Notes: generated by a model from the sequence alone, not told the origin. A DNA stretch of 53,644 nucleotides from Acidobacteriaceae bacterium (GCA_003160215.1 PLQW01000191.1:49009-102652), one strand, 5' to 3'; counted from the stretch's first letter, positions 40,701 to 50,090 are shown. Translations and numbers: made by a program.

Positions 40701-42653
40701 TCACGCCAGCCAGCTCAGGACTTGAGCCAGAAACTGGGTCAGGAACATCCAGTACGTTGCAATCTTCGCGGTCGCCTTGTGCTGCGAGTCGGTGACGTAG
40801 CTATTGTTGAGGTAATCGCGATCCAGCGTGATCCGGTAGTCAGGATCGATCTGCACCGACTCTACCTTCGCTTTCCTTCGGTACACGTATCGCACCCATC
40901 GGTCCTTCCCGTCCCACCGTTCGAGAGTGCTCTCGCCATTGTCGAACTTCACCTCCGCCTCGACAGGAAAGATGAAGTCGCCTTTGCGATGCAGGATAAC
41001 TTGCGTTTCATACTCCGTCTCGCCTTTTTTCTCTTTTAGGTTCTCGTCATACCACTTCACCGGATTGGAGTCGGCGCGTAGCACCTCGTAGTCCAACACT
41101 TGGGTTCCGTAAACTGCCTGGCTCCAATACCAGCTCAAATCCTGGCCGGCGACTTCGTTTACGGTGCGCATGAAGTCCTCCTGCGAGGGATGAGTAAAGC
41201 GATACCGCATGAAATATGTGTGTAGCGCCTGCTTCAGCGTCTGCTCGCCGACGATGGTCTCCAGCGAAACCAACATGGTCGCGGTCTTACCGTAAGTGAC
41301 ACTGCCGTACGTGTACATGCTCATGTCGGTATAACTGGGCCGCGCGAGGGAATCGGTATCCTCCGCGCCGAGATAGTCCATGCGTTGCAGACCACGCTCG
41401 CCCAACTGTGCTCCCAGCAAGTTAATGATGCTGGCGTTCTCGCCGTACAGGTTGTCCAGCACCTTCACTTCGGCATAGCTGTTGATCCCTTCATCCAGCC
41501 AGCCGTTCTCAAATTCGTTGGTCGCCACCATTCCGTACCAATACTGGTGACCAAATTCGTGCTCGGTGACCAAGTCGATCAAGTGAATCCCCTTCGGAAT
41601 GAACCAGCCGCTGTCGCCAGTAATGAATGTCGGGTACTCCATTCCCCCAGCTTCACCGCCTCCATGGGGAGGATCGACCACGGTGAGCTGCGCGTAGGGG
41701 TAAGGGCCGTACCATTCGTCAAAGCGCTTCATGCTCTCCTTGACGCAATAGATGTAGGGCTGCCATGCGCGTTTGTGGCTGTCATAAGTGAGCAGCCGGA
41801 TTTTCACCCGCCCCACACTGCCATCGAACTGGTCTTCCACCACCTTGAAATTAGGGTCGGCAGTCCAGGCGAAATCGTGCACATCTTCGGCGTGGAAGGC
41901 AACGGTCTTGGTGCCGTTGCCGTTATCGATATCGCTCGTCTGCACACCGGTAGCGCCGATTACGTAATCCTTCGGCAAAGTGATCTTCACGTCATAGGTG
42001 CCGAAGTCGGCAAAAAACTCGGTCAGAGCATGGAACTGGTGGCAATTCCACCGTCCGTGCCACCACACCCCAACCTTGGGAAACCACTGCCCAGCGAGCA
42101 GAAAGGTGCGCTTGTATCCGGTGCGCGCAATAACTTCGGGGAAGGTTGCCTTGAATTTGATTTTGAACTGCACATCCGTACCAGGCGCAACCGGACGCGG
42201 CAGCTTCACCTCGAAAACCGTCTTGTCGTCTGGATTGCCATCATCCGGTGATATGAACTTCATCTGCTTGGTCAGGTCGCCCATGCCGACGACCTCGAAG
42301 GAAGTAATCTCGTTCGACCCATAGTCGTTAGGTTTCCACTCATCCAGGCTGCTGGTGCGAAAGTTTCCGTCCCGGTGCGCCTCGTGTATCCAGGTGGACT
42401 TCTGCTGAAAGGCATTCAGGTACAGGTGAAAGGGAAAGCGATCGAGCGGCTGACCTGTCAGATTGTGATAGGTCAGCGTCTCAGTGGCGTCAACCGTGTG
42501 TTTCGCAGGATCGTACTTCGCATCAATCTGGTAGGCCACGACTCGCTGTGATAGTGGCCCCGAAACTTTCGGAGCAAAAGGACTTTGCGCCGTTGCCGAA
42601 GCGCAGCAAAGCACACTAACAGCGAACAGTAATAGTCCTACGTGACGTTGCAT
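40701..42653 (-). CDS. Exported M1-family metallopeptidase
   Basis: 650-aa zinc aminopeptidase-like protein. A signal peptide (GLLLFAVSVLCCASATAQS) is followed by the N-terminal beta domain, a substrate-binding GGGEAGGMEYPT and the catalytic HEFGHQYWYG with Glu 18 residues later in NGWLDEG, the M1 zinc set. The C-terminus ends with a hydrophobic stretch (YWMFLTQFLAQVLSWLA), perhaps a membrane anchor. GGAGG six bases before ATG at 42653. Specificity unknown. Confidence 0.93.
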   Translation of the reverse strand: MQRHVGLLLFAVSVLCCASATAQSPFAPKVSGPLSQRVVAYQIDAKYDPAKHTVDATETLTYHNLTGQPLDRFPFHLYLNAFQQKSTWIHEAHRDGNFRTSSLDEWKPNDYGSNEITSFEVVGMGDLTKQMKFISPDDGNPDDKTVFEVKLPRPVAPGTDVQFKIKFKATFPEVIARTGYKRTFLLAGQWFPKVGVWWHGRWNCHQFHALTEFFADFGTYDVKITLPKDYVIGATGVQTSDIDNGNGTKTVAFHAEDVHDFAWTADPNFKVVEDQFDGSVGRVKIRLLTYDSHKRAWQPYIYCVKESMKRFDEWYGPYPYAQLTVVDPPHGGGEAGGMEYPTFITGDSGWFIPKGIHLIDLVTEHEFGHQYWYGMVATNEFENGWLDEGINSYAEVKVLDNLYGENASIINLLGAQLGERGLQRMDYLGAEDTDSLARPSYTDMSMYTYGSVTYGKTATMLVSLETIVGEQTLKQALHTYFMRYRFTHPSQEDFMRTVNEVAGQDLSWYWSQAVYGTQVLDYEVLRADSNPVKWYDENLKEKKGETEYETQVILHRKGDFIFPVEAEVKFDNGESTLERWDGKDRWVRYVYRRKAKVESVQIDPDYRITLDRDYLNNSYVTDSQHKATAKIATYWMFLTQFLAQVLSWLA

Positions 42654-42683
42654 CGCTGACCTCCAAGACATTCCTAGCTATAC

Positions 42684-43757
42684 CTACTTATTCGCCGGGG
42701 CGGTGGGAATGGGATCGATCAATCCCATCGCGACTTCCACCAGTTCCGGATCGACAGGGCGAGTTTTGTGAATGGCATCTACCAACGGAATCGTGACAAT
42801 GTCGGTCCCGCGAAGCGCGACCATGACTCCGAATTCGGCTTTGTGGACCTGGTCGATGGCGCCGATTCCGTAGCGCGACGCCAGCACGCGATCGAAAGCG
42901 CTCGGCGAGCCTCCGCGCTGGATATGGCCAAGCACGACGTTGCGAGTCTCAAGCCCGGTGCGACGTTCGAGTTCGTGCGCCAGAATCTGCCCGATGCCGC
43001 CCAGACGCACGTGACCAAACTCGTCTTTGCCCATGTCGGTGACCACCGGCGCACCGTGCGCAGTAGCGGCATCGGTGGCGAACTTCGCTCCTTCCGCTAC
43101 CACGACGATGCTGAAATAACGGCCGCGCGCATGGCGCATACGAATGCGCTCGGCAACCTCTTCGATGTCGAAGGGGCGCTCGGGAATAAGAATGACGTCC
43201 GCCCCTCCCGCGATACCGCTGTACACCGCAATCCAACCCGAGTCGCGGCCCATCACTTCAACCACGATCACGCGCTGATGAGCTTCGGCGGTGGTATGCA
43301 CGCGGTCAATGGCTTCGGTCGCGGTGTTCACCGCGGTGTCGAAACCAAAGCAAAAGTCGGTCCCCATCAGGTCGTTGTCTATGGTCTTGGGAACGCCGAC
43401 CACTTTCAGGCCCAGCTCGTACATGCGTTGGGCCACGCTCATGGTGTCGTCTCCGCCGATGGCAATGAGCGCCTCTACTCCATTGGTGCGGAGATTTTCC
43501 ATGCAGCGCTGCAGCCCACCTTCGCGCTTGGCTGGGTTGGTCCGCGACGTGCGTAGGATAGTGCCCCCCCGCGGCAGAATGCCCGCGATCGCATCCATAT
43601 TCACTTCCATCGTCTTGTTCTCGAAAACGCCGCGCCAGCCTTCCATGAAGCCGACAAACTGATCGTCATAGTGCATGATGCCTTTGCGCACCACCGCTCG
43701 TATGACGGCATTCAGTCCAGGGCAGTCTCCACCGCCGGTTAAAATCCCAATTCTCAT
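42684..43757 (-). CDS. 6-phosphofructokinase, residues of the pyrophosphate-dependent type
   Basis: 357-aa glycolytic kinase phosphorylating fructose 6-phosphate. TGGGDCPGLNAVIR begins the fold, and GRDSGWIA and GHIQRGGSPSAFDR follow. At the two key positions it has Asp104 (GGDDT) and Lys124 (PKTIDND). ATP-dependent enzymes usually have Gly at both, whereas Asp104 and Lys124 are the pyrophosphate-dependent signature. ATG at 43757 is the family start; the ORF continues upstream without a signal. The residues are seen directly; the cofactor is inferred. Confidence 0.9.
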   Translation of the reverse strand: MRIGILTGGGDCPGLNAVIRAVVRKGIMHYDDQFVGFMEGWRGVFENKTMEVNMDAIAGILPRGGTILRTSRTNPAKREGGLQRCMENLRTNGVEALIAIGGDDTMSVAQRMYELGLKVVGVPKTIDNDLMGTDFCFGFDTAVNTATEAIDRVHTTAEAHQRVIVVEVMGRDSGWIAVYSGIAGGADVILIPERPFDIEEVAERIRMRHARGRYFSIVVVAEGAKFATDAATAHGAPVVTDMGKDEFGHVRLGGIGQILAHELERRTGLETRNVVLGHIQRGGSPSAFDRVLASRYGIGAIDQVHKAEFGVMVALRGTDIVTIPLVDAIHKTRPVDPELVEVAMGLIDPIPTAPANK

Positions 43758-43872
43758 GTTCGGCAGAATGCCTCCACAGGAATAGTAAAGCCATCGCAAG
43801 ATTCCTGCATGGAGGAGTACACTTGCGCGGCTGGGCCGAGCCACTTCAACGCTCAGCGAGAGGGTGTTTGTC

Positions 43873-44220
43873 ATGTCTGAACCGCAGACATTCCGTTCCT
43901 ACGAAGAGTTCTTCAGCTTCTATCTGGAACAGCACAGCGAGGCAGGAAATCGCTGGATGCACGCCATCGGAACCACTCTGGGTCTGATGGTCGCGATCGT
44001 CGCCTTTGTCACGCATCATCCCTGGTATGCCCTGCTGTGGATTCCGCTCGGCTACGGCTTTGCGTGGACCGGCCATTTTCTGCTGGAAAAGAACACGCCC
44101 GCCACCTTTGGTCATCCGTTCTGGTCGTTCATCAGCGACTTCCGCATGCTGTGGTTGATGGTGACCGGGCGCTTGGATGCGCGCATGAAGGAGGACTTGA
44201 AGTCGCCCCAGCGTTTCTGA
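43873..44220 (+). CDS. DUF962 (Mpo1-like) membrane protein
   Basis: 115-aa protein with two hydrophobic hairpins (IGTTLGLMVAIVAFV and LLWIPLGYGFAWTGHFLLE). FYLEQHSEAGNRWMHAIG and FGHPFWSFISDFRML match DUF962/Mpo1, where yeast Mpo1 is a 2-hydroxy fatty acid dioxygenase with metal-binding His. Histidines at the conserved places are present. ATG at 43873 has GAGAGGG eight bases upstream. Divergent from the phosphofructokinase. Confidence 0.88.
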   Translation: MSEPQTFRSYEEFFSFYLEQHSEAGNRWMHAIGTTLGLMVAIVAFVTHHPWYALLWIPLGYGFAWTGHFLLEKNTPATFGHPFWSFISDFRMLWLMVTGRLDARMKEDLKSPQRF

Positions 44221-44270
44221 GCGCTGCCGGCACCGGACGAAAGTTTCGTTGCACCATTTTTGGAAACAGC

Positions 44271-44532
44271 GTGCGGAATTTTCAGGTTCCGGTTCGCCAT
44301 GTGGCATGATCGGCGTTCTAGCCGAATTGGAGCGGAGCCTATCAGCGAACGCACCCGCGCCGGAGTGAAGGCCGCGCAAAGCCGGAGCGTGAAATTCGGT
44401 CGGGAGAAAAAGCTCAACGCACAACAGCGCAACCACGTCCGCAAGCTAATCTCCCAGGAGGAGCGGCCCGGCGATATTGCTACGCTTTTCAAGGTGAGCC
44501 GTGCAACCGTTTACCGGGCGCTTGCCAGTTGA
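44271..44532 (+). pseudogene. Serine recombinase (resolvase/invertase) remnant with frameshift
   Basis: One frame reads GMIGVLAELERSL, the E-helix end of a small serine recombinase. One base further on, the other frame continues ISERTRAGVKAAQSRS and the C-terminal HTH GDIATLFKVSRATVYRALAS. A missing base near 44338 separates them. The N-terminal catalytic part with the active serine is absent. It marks an old mobile-element event next to the TIR gene. Confidence 0.72.
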
Positions 44533-44581
44533 ACGCAGGGTATGGCGAGGAACGCGACAGGTTTTGTGGTCTACTTTAGAC

Positions 44582-45304
44582 ATGGGACGCATAGAGAAAA
44601 CCGTCTTTCTCAGTTATCGCCGCACAAACGCCACGTGGGCACTGGCTATCTTCCAGAATTTGACTCAAAACGGCTATGATGTGTTCTTCGATTATGATGG
44701 TATCGCCAGTGGCGACTTCGAGCGCGTGATACTCGAAAACATCAAGGCACGGGCGCATTTTCTTGTCCTGCTCACGCCGTCCGCATTAGAGCGCTGCGGC
44801 GACCCGAGCGACTGGTTGCGCCGCGAGATCGAGACTGCACTGGATACCCGGCGCAATATCGTCCCCCTCATGTTAGACGGGTTCGAGTTCGGCCCCGGCG
44901 ATCAGCTCGGCACGCTTGAGGCCCTCCGGCACTACAACGGCCTCCGTGTCCCGGTGGACTACTTCTCCGAAGCCATGTTCCGCCTGCGTGAGAAATTCCT
45001 GAGCGTGCCGCTGGACGCAGTGCTGCACCCTGCTTCCCCGACTGCGCGACAAGCCGCAGAAGACCAGCGGGCTGCCGCTGTCACATTTCCCGCCGTTACG
45101 GAAGAAAAGCTTAGAGAGGCAGAACAACCGCGCTACCTTTTCACCGTGAAAATCGAATATCAAGATGAGCTTGAAAAAATCGAAGGAACCCGTGCTGAAG
45201 AACCATACGGCCCCTCAAGTCTCACGATCTACGATGGAGGTTCGGTTGTTGCTCGATATTCCAAAAAAGTAGAACGATGGGTACGCCAACAACGCCAGCC
45301 TTAG
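44582..45304 (+). CDS. TIR-domain protein
   Basis: 240-aa protein. Residues 5-145 form a TIR domain: KTVFLSYRRTNATWALAIFQ, GYDVFFDYDGIASGDF and WLRREIETALDT, where Glu82 is at the position of the NAD-cleaving glutamate. The C-terminal 95 residues (after a Pro/Ala linker) have a small beta domain (LFTVKIEYQDELEKIEG) not recognised. Such TIR proteins often deplete NAD in antiviral defence, but bacterial TIRs have other roles too. Start at ATG 44582; an upstream in-frame ATG at 44501 lies in the recombinase remnant. The next gene begins five bases downstream. Confidence 0.85.
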   Translation: MGRIEKTVFLSYRRTNATWALAIFQNLTQNGYDVFFDYDGIASGDFERVILENIKARAHFLVLLTPSALERCGDPSDWLRREIETALDTRRNIVPLMLDGFEFGPGDQLGTLEALRHYNGLRVPVDYFSEAMFRLREKFLSVPLDAVLHPASPTARQAAEDQRAAAVTFPAVTEEKLREAEQPRYLFTVKIEYQDELEKIEGTRAEEPYGPSSLTIYDGGSVVARYSKKVERWVRQQRQP

Positions 45305-45308
45305 CCAA

Positions 45309-45935
45309 ATGAAGGGCATATCATCCGTCCCACCGCAGCGCCGGGCAAAAACGACGCGATATCATCTGCATATGGCTTACGAGAAGATGGAACGCACGTT
45401 TTCCTGCATGTGTAGCAATGGCAAGATGATTGCGGAGTGGGAAGAGCACGATACGTGGCCAGGGCCAGGCCCAAACCGGAACATCCGTTGGCGTTTTGAG
45501 TGTTTTCACTGCACGGCTGAATACATCTTTTATTCTCCCCTCGTTGGGCTGTTGTACGTTGTTGGTAAAGGAGACGCCCAGAAGCATCATGCTATGGTCC
45601 TCGACTGTCAGGCAGCCCGCCGGAGGCGTGCGGATATCGCTTCAAAATACGAGCAGAGATGGGTTGACTACGTTATGTCTTTGCCAACTAGAAGAGCTAT
45701 GCACCATGCAATTTCCGACCGTAGCTACGGAACCTTTCTAAAACGGTCGAGGTCTGCGGAGTGGTTGGAGGAGGAAGCGAAGAGTCGGTTTCGGCAACGT
45801 CCCGGAGAATGTTTGGCTCGGCTAAAGATCACAGATGTTGAAGTCAATGAAAGCGCGGCGGCGGTCGAAGACTTAGAAAAAGCCGCAGAGGCCTTTTGGC
45901 AGGGCATTGACAAGAAGGACGTACCGCCCCAGTGA
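45309..45935 (+). CDS. Cysteine-containing protein of unknown function, next to TIR gene
   Basis: 208-aa protein (or 187 aa if it starts at ATG 45372). Cysteines in FSCMCSNGKMIAEW and RWRFECFHCTAEY could form a zinc site. The rest is helical and charged (RRRRADIASKYEQRWVDYV, VEDLEKAAEAFWQG). No family recognised. Only four bases separate it from the TIR stop, so the two genes are most likely one operon and possibly one system. Confidence 0.65.
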   Translation: MKGISSVPPQRRAKTTRYHLHMAYEKMERTFSCMCSNGKMIAEWEEHDTWPGPGPNRNIRWRFECFHCTAEYIFYSPLVGLLYVVGKGDAQKHHAMVLDCQAARRRRADIASKYEQRWVDYVMSLPTRRAMHHAISDRSYGTFLKRSRSAEWLEEEAKSRFRQRPGECLARLKITDVEVNESAAAVEDLEKAAEAFWQGIDKKDVPPQ

Positions 45936-46174
45936 ACCCGATAAGCCGATTGGTCTTCGTGGAAGCGGCGTGTGGGGCCTTCAGGTCGGCATCCATAGCT
46001 CTTTAAGTTGTTGTCATGCTAAGCCGGTTTCAGCCGACGAGGGATCTGCTTTCGACCTCTTTTTCGCAGGCTGTTTACGGCGCCCTTCAAGAGGTTTACC
46101 AACCCGCTGCCGACGTCGATTTACCCGCTGACTTGGTTGCGTCTCCTGCTAAACTCGCGACAGGTCGGAAGCTC

Positions 46175-46678
46175 ATGCGTATCCTCGGAATCGATTGCGG
46201 CGGCGAATACACTGGCTACGGCGTCGTCGAGCAGGACGACGAGGGCTCGCTGCATCACCTCTGCAGCGGGGCCATCCGGTTGTTGCCGCGGGAACCGCTG
46301 GAGCTTCGGCTCAAGAAGATTTGCGAGAAACTTAGCGAAATTATCGCCACCTATACGCCCGAGCAGGTTGCCATTGAAGATGTATTCTACGCAGTGAATG
46401 TTAAGTCGGCGCTGAAGCTTGGGCACGTGCGCGGAGTTGCCATGCTAGCCGCGGCGCAAGCTGGTTTACAGGTGGTTGCCTACTCTCCGCTTTCGATCAA
46501 GTCAGCCGTGGTGGGATACGGCAAGGCGGAGAAGTGCCAAGTGCAGATGATGGTCGCACGCCTGCTCGATTTGCCCGCGCCTCCCGAGCCGCCCGATGTG
46601 GCCGACGCACTGGCCATCGCCATTTGCCACTTGCACACCGCAGGCACGCTGCGGCGGCAACATGCAACCACAGGTTGA
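46175..46678 (+). CDS. ruvC: Crossover junction endodeoxyribonuclease
   Basis: Holliday-junction resolvase of homologous recombination. The 167 aa show the four catalytic acids: Asp7 (LGIDCGG), Glu68 (VAIEDVFYAVN), Asp141 and Asp144 (PPDVADALAIAI). The ORF runs further upstream to 46016, but the family starts at ATG 46175. RuvA and RuvB are not in the window. No YebC partner was seen. Confidence 0.95.
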   Translation: MRILGIDCGGEYTGYGVVEQDDEGSLHHLCSGAIRLLPREPLELRLKKICEKLSEIIATYTPEQVAIEDVFYAVNVKSALKLGHVRGVAMLAAAQAGLQVVAYSPLSIKSAVVGYGKAEKCQVQMMVARLLDLPAPPEPPDVADALAIAICHLHTAGTLRRQHATTG

Positions 46679-46739
46679 ATCCACTTTTGAGAGTCTGCAG
46701 TAGCTTGTCCGGCAAAATCGGATAGAATCTCTGCCCAGC

Positions 46740-47435
46740 ATGAGATTGCGTTTTGCCTTCGCCATAGTTCTGTTGGTCTTGCCGGTTTCGGCGCAACAAG
46801 AAGCCGCTTCGGCCGTCCAGCCCTCGGTGACCTTCAACTTCGATTGGAGTCAGGGAATTCCCTGGCAAACGTACTCCATCGCGGTACAGGCGGACGGCAA
46901 CACGCATTTCCAAGGGACGCCTGCCCCGGACGGGCCGGGTGGCGATACCGATCCGTTTCAGCAGGACTTCACCATGTCGGAGGCCAATCGCTCGAAGATC
47001 TTCGACCTGGCCAAGAAGCTCAATTACTTCCAAGGCGATTTCGATTCGCACCTGAAGCGAATTGCCCAGACAGGAAGCAAGACGCTGGAGTACAAGTCGG
47101 TAACCGCGCATGGCTCCGCCACATACAACTGGTCGCAGAATGCCGATGTGCAGGAGTTGACCCGGCTATTTCTGGCGATTGCCAATACCCTCGATTACGG
47201 ACGCAAGCTGACGTTCCAGTACCGCTTCGACAAGCTGGGCATGGACACCCGGCTGAAGGAGTTGGAGGACTTGAGGGCCAACCATTATGCCGAGGAGCTG
47301 AAGGCGATAGCGCCGATTCTACGCAAGATCGCGGATGATCCCAACATGATGCACATCAGCCGCCAGACTGCTCAACAACTCCTGCGCAGTCTGAGCGGGC
47401 CTAGCCAACCGAACGAAACGCCTGCTCAGCCATAG
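46740..47435 (+). CDS. Exported hypothetical protein
   Basis: 231-aa protein with a signal peptide (MRLRFAFAIVLLVLPVSAQ) followed by a beta-rich part (SVTFNFDWSQGIPWQTYSI) and a helical part (MDTRLKELEDLRANHYAEEL). No catalytic motif is visible. Probably periplasmic. It follows ruvC at 61 bases, and a relation is unlikely. Confidence 0.75.
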   Translation: MRLRFAFAIVLLVLPVSAQQEAASAVQPSVTFNFDWSQGIPWQTYSIAVQADGNTHFQGTPAPDGPGGDTDPFQQDFTMSEANRSKIFDLAKKLNYFQGDFDSHLKRIAQTGSKTLEYKSVTAHGSATYNWSQNADVQELTRLFLAIANTLDYGRKLTFQYRFDKLGMDTRLKELEDLRANHYAEELKAIAPILRKIADDPNMMHISRQTAQQLLRSLSGPSQPNETPAQP

Positions 47436-47596
47436 CGAAGATCCCGCGTTTGTTGGGAATTCCCGCAACTTCGCACCCAACTAGTGTTTAATACGATTAG
47501 GCAGAGAAGGCCTCGACGAGGCCCACGATCCCAACCCCGCCGGCCCGCACTCGAGACGTACAATAGGACTAGACAAGGCCCTAAAGGAGTAACGGT

Positions 47597-49009
47597 ATGC
47601 CACGGCACCTGAAATCCGCACTAGCACTGTTAACGGCGTTTATGCTGGCCGCAGCGGCTGGCGCATTCGCAGAGTCGCATGTCAGGATTGTCCGTCTCAG
47701 CTACCTTAATGGGCAGGTGCGGACAGATCGGACAACGGGACAAGGACTAGAGCGCGCCATCTTGAATACACCCATCGTGCAGGGAATGCGAGTTGAGACC
47801 GGGAATGACGGTTTGGCCGAAGTGGAATTCGAGAACGCAAGCACCCTGCGAATCGCGGAGAACTCAGAAATCGAGTTCCGCACGCTGTCCATGAACGACT
47901 CCGGCGCCAAGGTCAACGAGATCGAGGTGGTCAAAGGCGTCGTCTATCTCGACGCCCGCTCCAAGGGCGATGACATCTATCGCATCAAGAGTGGCGATTC
48001 GATCCTCCTGGTGCAGCGCGACACCCAACTCCGATTGAGCGTGACTCCTGAGCGGGCGCGGCTAGCCGTGTTCAAAGGCAACGTCCAACTCATGGACCAG
48101 CCACAGATGGTGAACGTTAAGCGGAAAGAAACTCTCACCGTCGACCCGACAGATCCGGCTGGGTACAAGGTTGCGGTTGGCACCGAACCGCTTCCGGCGG
48201 ATGGCTGGAACCGCGAACGGGAAGCTTACCAGCAGGCCTACGCAGACAACGCCGGCAACCCTGGTCCCAGGGTTGGGTATGGGCTGCAAGACCTCAACTA
48301 CTATGGAAGCTACTTCATGGCGCCCGGCTATGGATATGCCTGGCAGCCGTACGGCTTCGCCAATTCGATGATTGGATGGGATCCCTATTCTCTTGGCGCG
48401 TGGATCTTTTCTCCCGGCCTCGGGTACTCGTTCGCTTCGCAATATCCGTGGGGATGGCTGCCGTACCACTACGGCTCCTGGGCTTTCTTAGGCGGCGGTA
48501 TCGGATGGGCCTGGATTCCCGGCGGAAACTACGGTAGCGGCTGGTATAGCAGCCGGTTCCAGGCCACTCCAATTGTGGCGAAAGCACCTTCCGGCTGGAC
48601 AGCCGCTACTGCGCCGGCCGTGGCGGTGGGCCAATCTCCGAAGCCGACCGTGATGGTTGGAAGAGCTAATTCCGCAGCGTACATCCCCGGCGGACGCATA
48701 CCTCCTGCCTTTAGCAGCGTGATTCGCGGACACAGTGCCGGTGCAAGCGCGACCTTCAACAACGCCGGTGTTCGGAACCGAGCGATGAACGACAACGTGT
48801 TCGTGCCCCACTACAACGCCTTCGGGGCCGGGCCCAACTCACAGAGGGGACACGTATTTGCCGCACCGGTTGCCCCGGTTGCAGTGATGGGAAGTCCAAT
48901 GTCTGTCGGCCCGGGGTATGGTACGAGTGCAGGTCGAGGCGTTGCGGCGCCGCCGGCGTCGAGCGGCCACGCAAGCGCCAGCCATAGCTCGGGTCCCTCT
49001 CACAACTGA
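47597..49009 (+). CDS. Exported FecR-domain protein with Gly/aromatic-rich C-terminus
   Basis: 470-aa secreted protein. Signal peptide about 1-25, then a FecR-like beta domain (about 29-190: LSYLNGQVRTDRTTGQGLER, GLAEVEFENASTLRIAENSE, IKSGDSILLVQRDTQLRLS). The C-terminal 270 residues are rich in Gly, Tyr and Trp (WGWLPYHYGSWAFLGGGIGW, WAWIPGGNYGSGWYSSRF), seen in many acidobacterial surface proteins. AAGGAG precedes ATG by seven bases. It is unlikely to be a true iron-signalling FecR because no sigma factor is beside it. Confidence 0.85.
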   Translation: MPRHLKSALALLTAFMLAAAAGAFAESHVRIVRLSYLNGQVRTDRTTGQGLERAILNTPIVQGMRVETGNDGLAEVEFENASTLRIAENSEIEFRTLSMNDSGAKVNEIEVVKGVVYLDARSKGDDIYRIKSGDSILLVQRDTQLRLSVTPERARLAVFKGNVQLMDQPQMVNVKRKETLTVDPTDPAGYKVAVGTEPLPADGWNREREAYQQAYADNAGNPGPRVGYGLQDLNYYGSYFMAPGYGYAWQPYGFANSMIGWDPYSLGAWIFSPGLGYSFASQYPWGWLPYHYGSWAFLGGGIGWAWIPGGNYGSGWYSSRFQATPIVAKAPSGWTAATAPAVAVGQSPKPTVMVGRANSAAYIPGGRIPPAFSSVIRGHSAGASATFNNAGVRNRAMNDNVFVPHYNAFGAGPNSQRGHVFAAPVAPVAVMGSPMSVGPGYGTSAGRGVAAPPASSGHASASHSSGPSHN

Positions 49010-49026
49010 AGGACCGTTGGATCCTT

Positions 49027-49063
49027 GAAGAAGGCGGCCTTTTTTGGGTCGCCCTTCTTTTTT
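49027..49063 (+). terminator. Terminator after FecR-domain gene
   Basis: GAAGAAGGCG (49027-49036) pairs with CGCCCTTCTTT (49050-49060, one bulge), ending in a T run. It lies between convergent genes and could serve both. Confidence 0.78.
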
Positions 49064-49078
49064 ACGTCATCAGAGAAT

Positions 49079-49912
49079 TCAATACACCGCGATGCCGGCG
49101 TATCCGACGACCATGTCGCGGTCTCCCGAGACGTCGCCAGAGGTGGCATAACGGACCAATTCCGCCTGGGTTGCCCCCAGCTTCTTGGCCGCGGTCAGCA
49201 TCACCACTGCGGGACCGTATCCGCACATGCTGATATTGGCTTGATGCACAGTTTCGTATAGCCCGCGCGGATCGAGTGCCAATATCCGATCGATGGCGCG
49301 GCGATCTTTCACCCGGGTTATGTCGTCGCTCTCGTAGTGATTCATGTCGCTCGATGCGATGACCAGCACCGGCTCACCGGCTTCCCCGGCGACGCTTCCG
49401 ATCACGACTCCGAGCGCGCTCAGCGCGTCGAAATTGCTGGTTCCCACAGTGATCGGCACGAATCGAAACCCTGGCGCGAGCACTTGCAGAAAAGGTAGCT
49501 GAACTTCCAGCGCGTGCTCGTAGCGATGGGCCGCCTGGTCTTCGGCCAGCAGTGGCATGCGTGACTTCAACTGATTCGCCATGGCCTCGTCGATTAAGGC
49601 GTCGCCCAATGGCGTGTGCCATGCGCCCTCGCTCATGATGGCCAGCGGCTCGCCCATGCCGGTGTGGTTGGGGCAAAGAATTACCATCCGCCGCGGCAAA
49701 TCGAGGCGGCGATAGACAGCTCCCGCGACGTGTCCCGAGTACACGTATCCGGCGTGGGGAACAATGCAGCCCATGGCGCGAATCCTCGGTTCGGACTCAG
49801 CCGAAGCATCGGCGCGCACCGTGGTATAAGTCTCAACTTCCGCTCGGAGGTGCTGTGCGTTGGCGGGATAGAAGCGTCCTGCAACGGCTGGCTGACGAAC
49901 TGCGGTAGCCAT
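49079..49912 (-). CDS. amrB: AmrB / Memo-family protein
   Basis: 277-aa protein of the AmmeMemoRadiSam system B (Memo) family. AVAGRFYPAN, IVPHAGYVYSGHVAGAVYR, CPNHTGMG and EHALEVQLPFLQ and VIASSDMNHYE are signature segments with His and Cys residues for a metal. Memo relatives resemble aromatic-ring dioxygenases, but bacterial function is unproven. The usual AmmeMemoRadiSam partners (an AMMECR1 protein and a radical-SAM enzyme) are not adjacent. Confidence 0.93.
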   Translation of the reverse strand: MATAVRQPAVAGRFYPANAQHLRAEVETYTTVRADASAESEPRIRAMGCIVPHAGYVYSGHVAGAVYRRLDLPRRMVILCPNHTGMGEPLAIMSEGAWHTPLGDALIDEAMANQLKSRMPLLAEDQAAHRYEHALEVQLPFLQVLAPGFRFVPITVGTSNFDALSALGVVIGSVAGEAGEPVLVIASSDMNHYESDDITRVKDRRAIDRILALDPRGLYETVHQANISMCGYGPAVVMLTAAKKLGATQAELVRYATSGDVSGDRDMVVGYAGIAVY

Positions 49913-49963
49913 GATGCTCGCTCCTTCGTGCGCTGCGGCGACTCCGTCGCTGTGGCTCGGGTA

Positions 49964-50090
49964 GTGCGGGCCTTTCAGGCCCGCGTTAGAACGCCCGCAC
50001 GGTTCTTAGCTTTAGCCGCTGAGGTCGTCGACCTCAGGGGCTAAAGCGATTTTTCCTCTCGCCCTTGGACGCGGGCCTGAAGGCCCGCAC
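49964..50090. repeat. Nested intergenic inverted repeats
   Basis: The outer arms GTGCGGGCCTTTCAGGCC... (49964-49986) and ACGCGGGCCTGAAGGCC... (50069-50090) are near complements. Inside, 50009-50047 forms a nearly perfect 39-base hairpin, GCTTTAGCC-CTGAGGTC with its complement and a three-base loop. It is a typical repeat pair of this genome type; no gene lies within. Confidence 0.7.
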
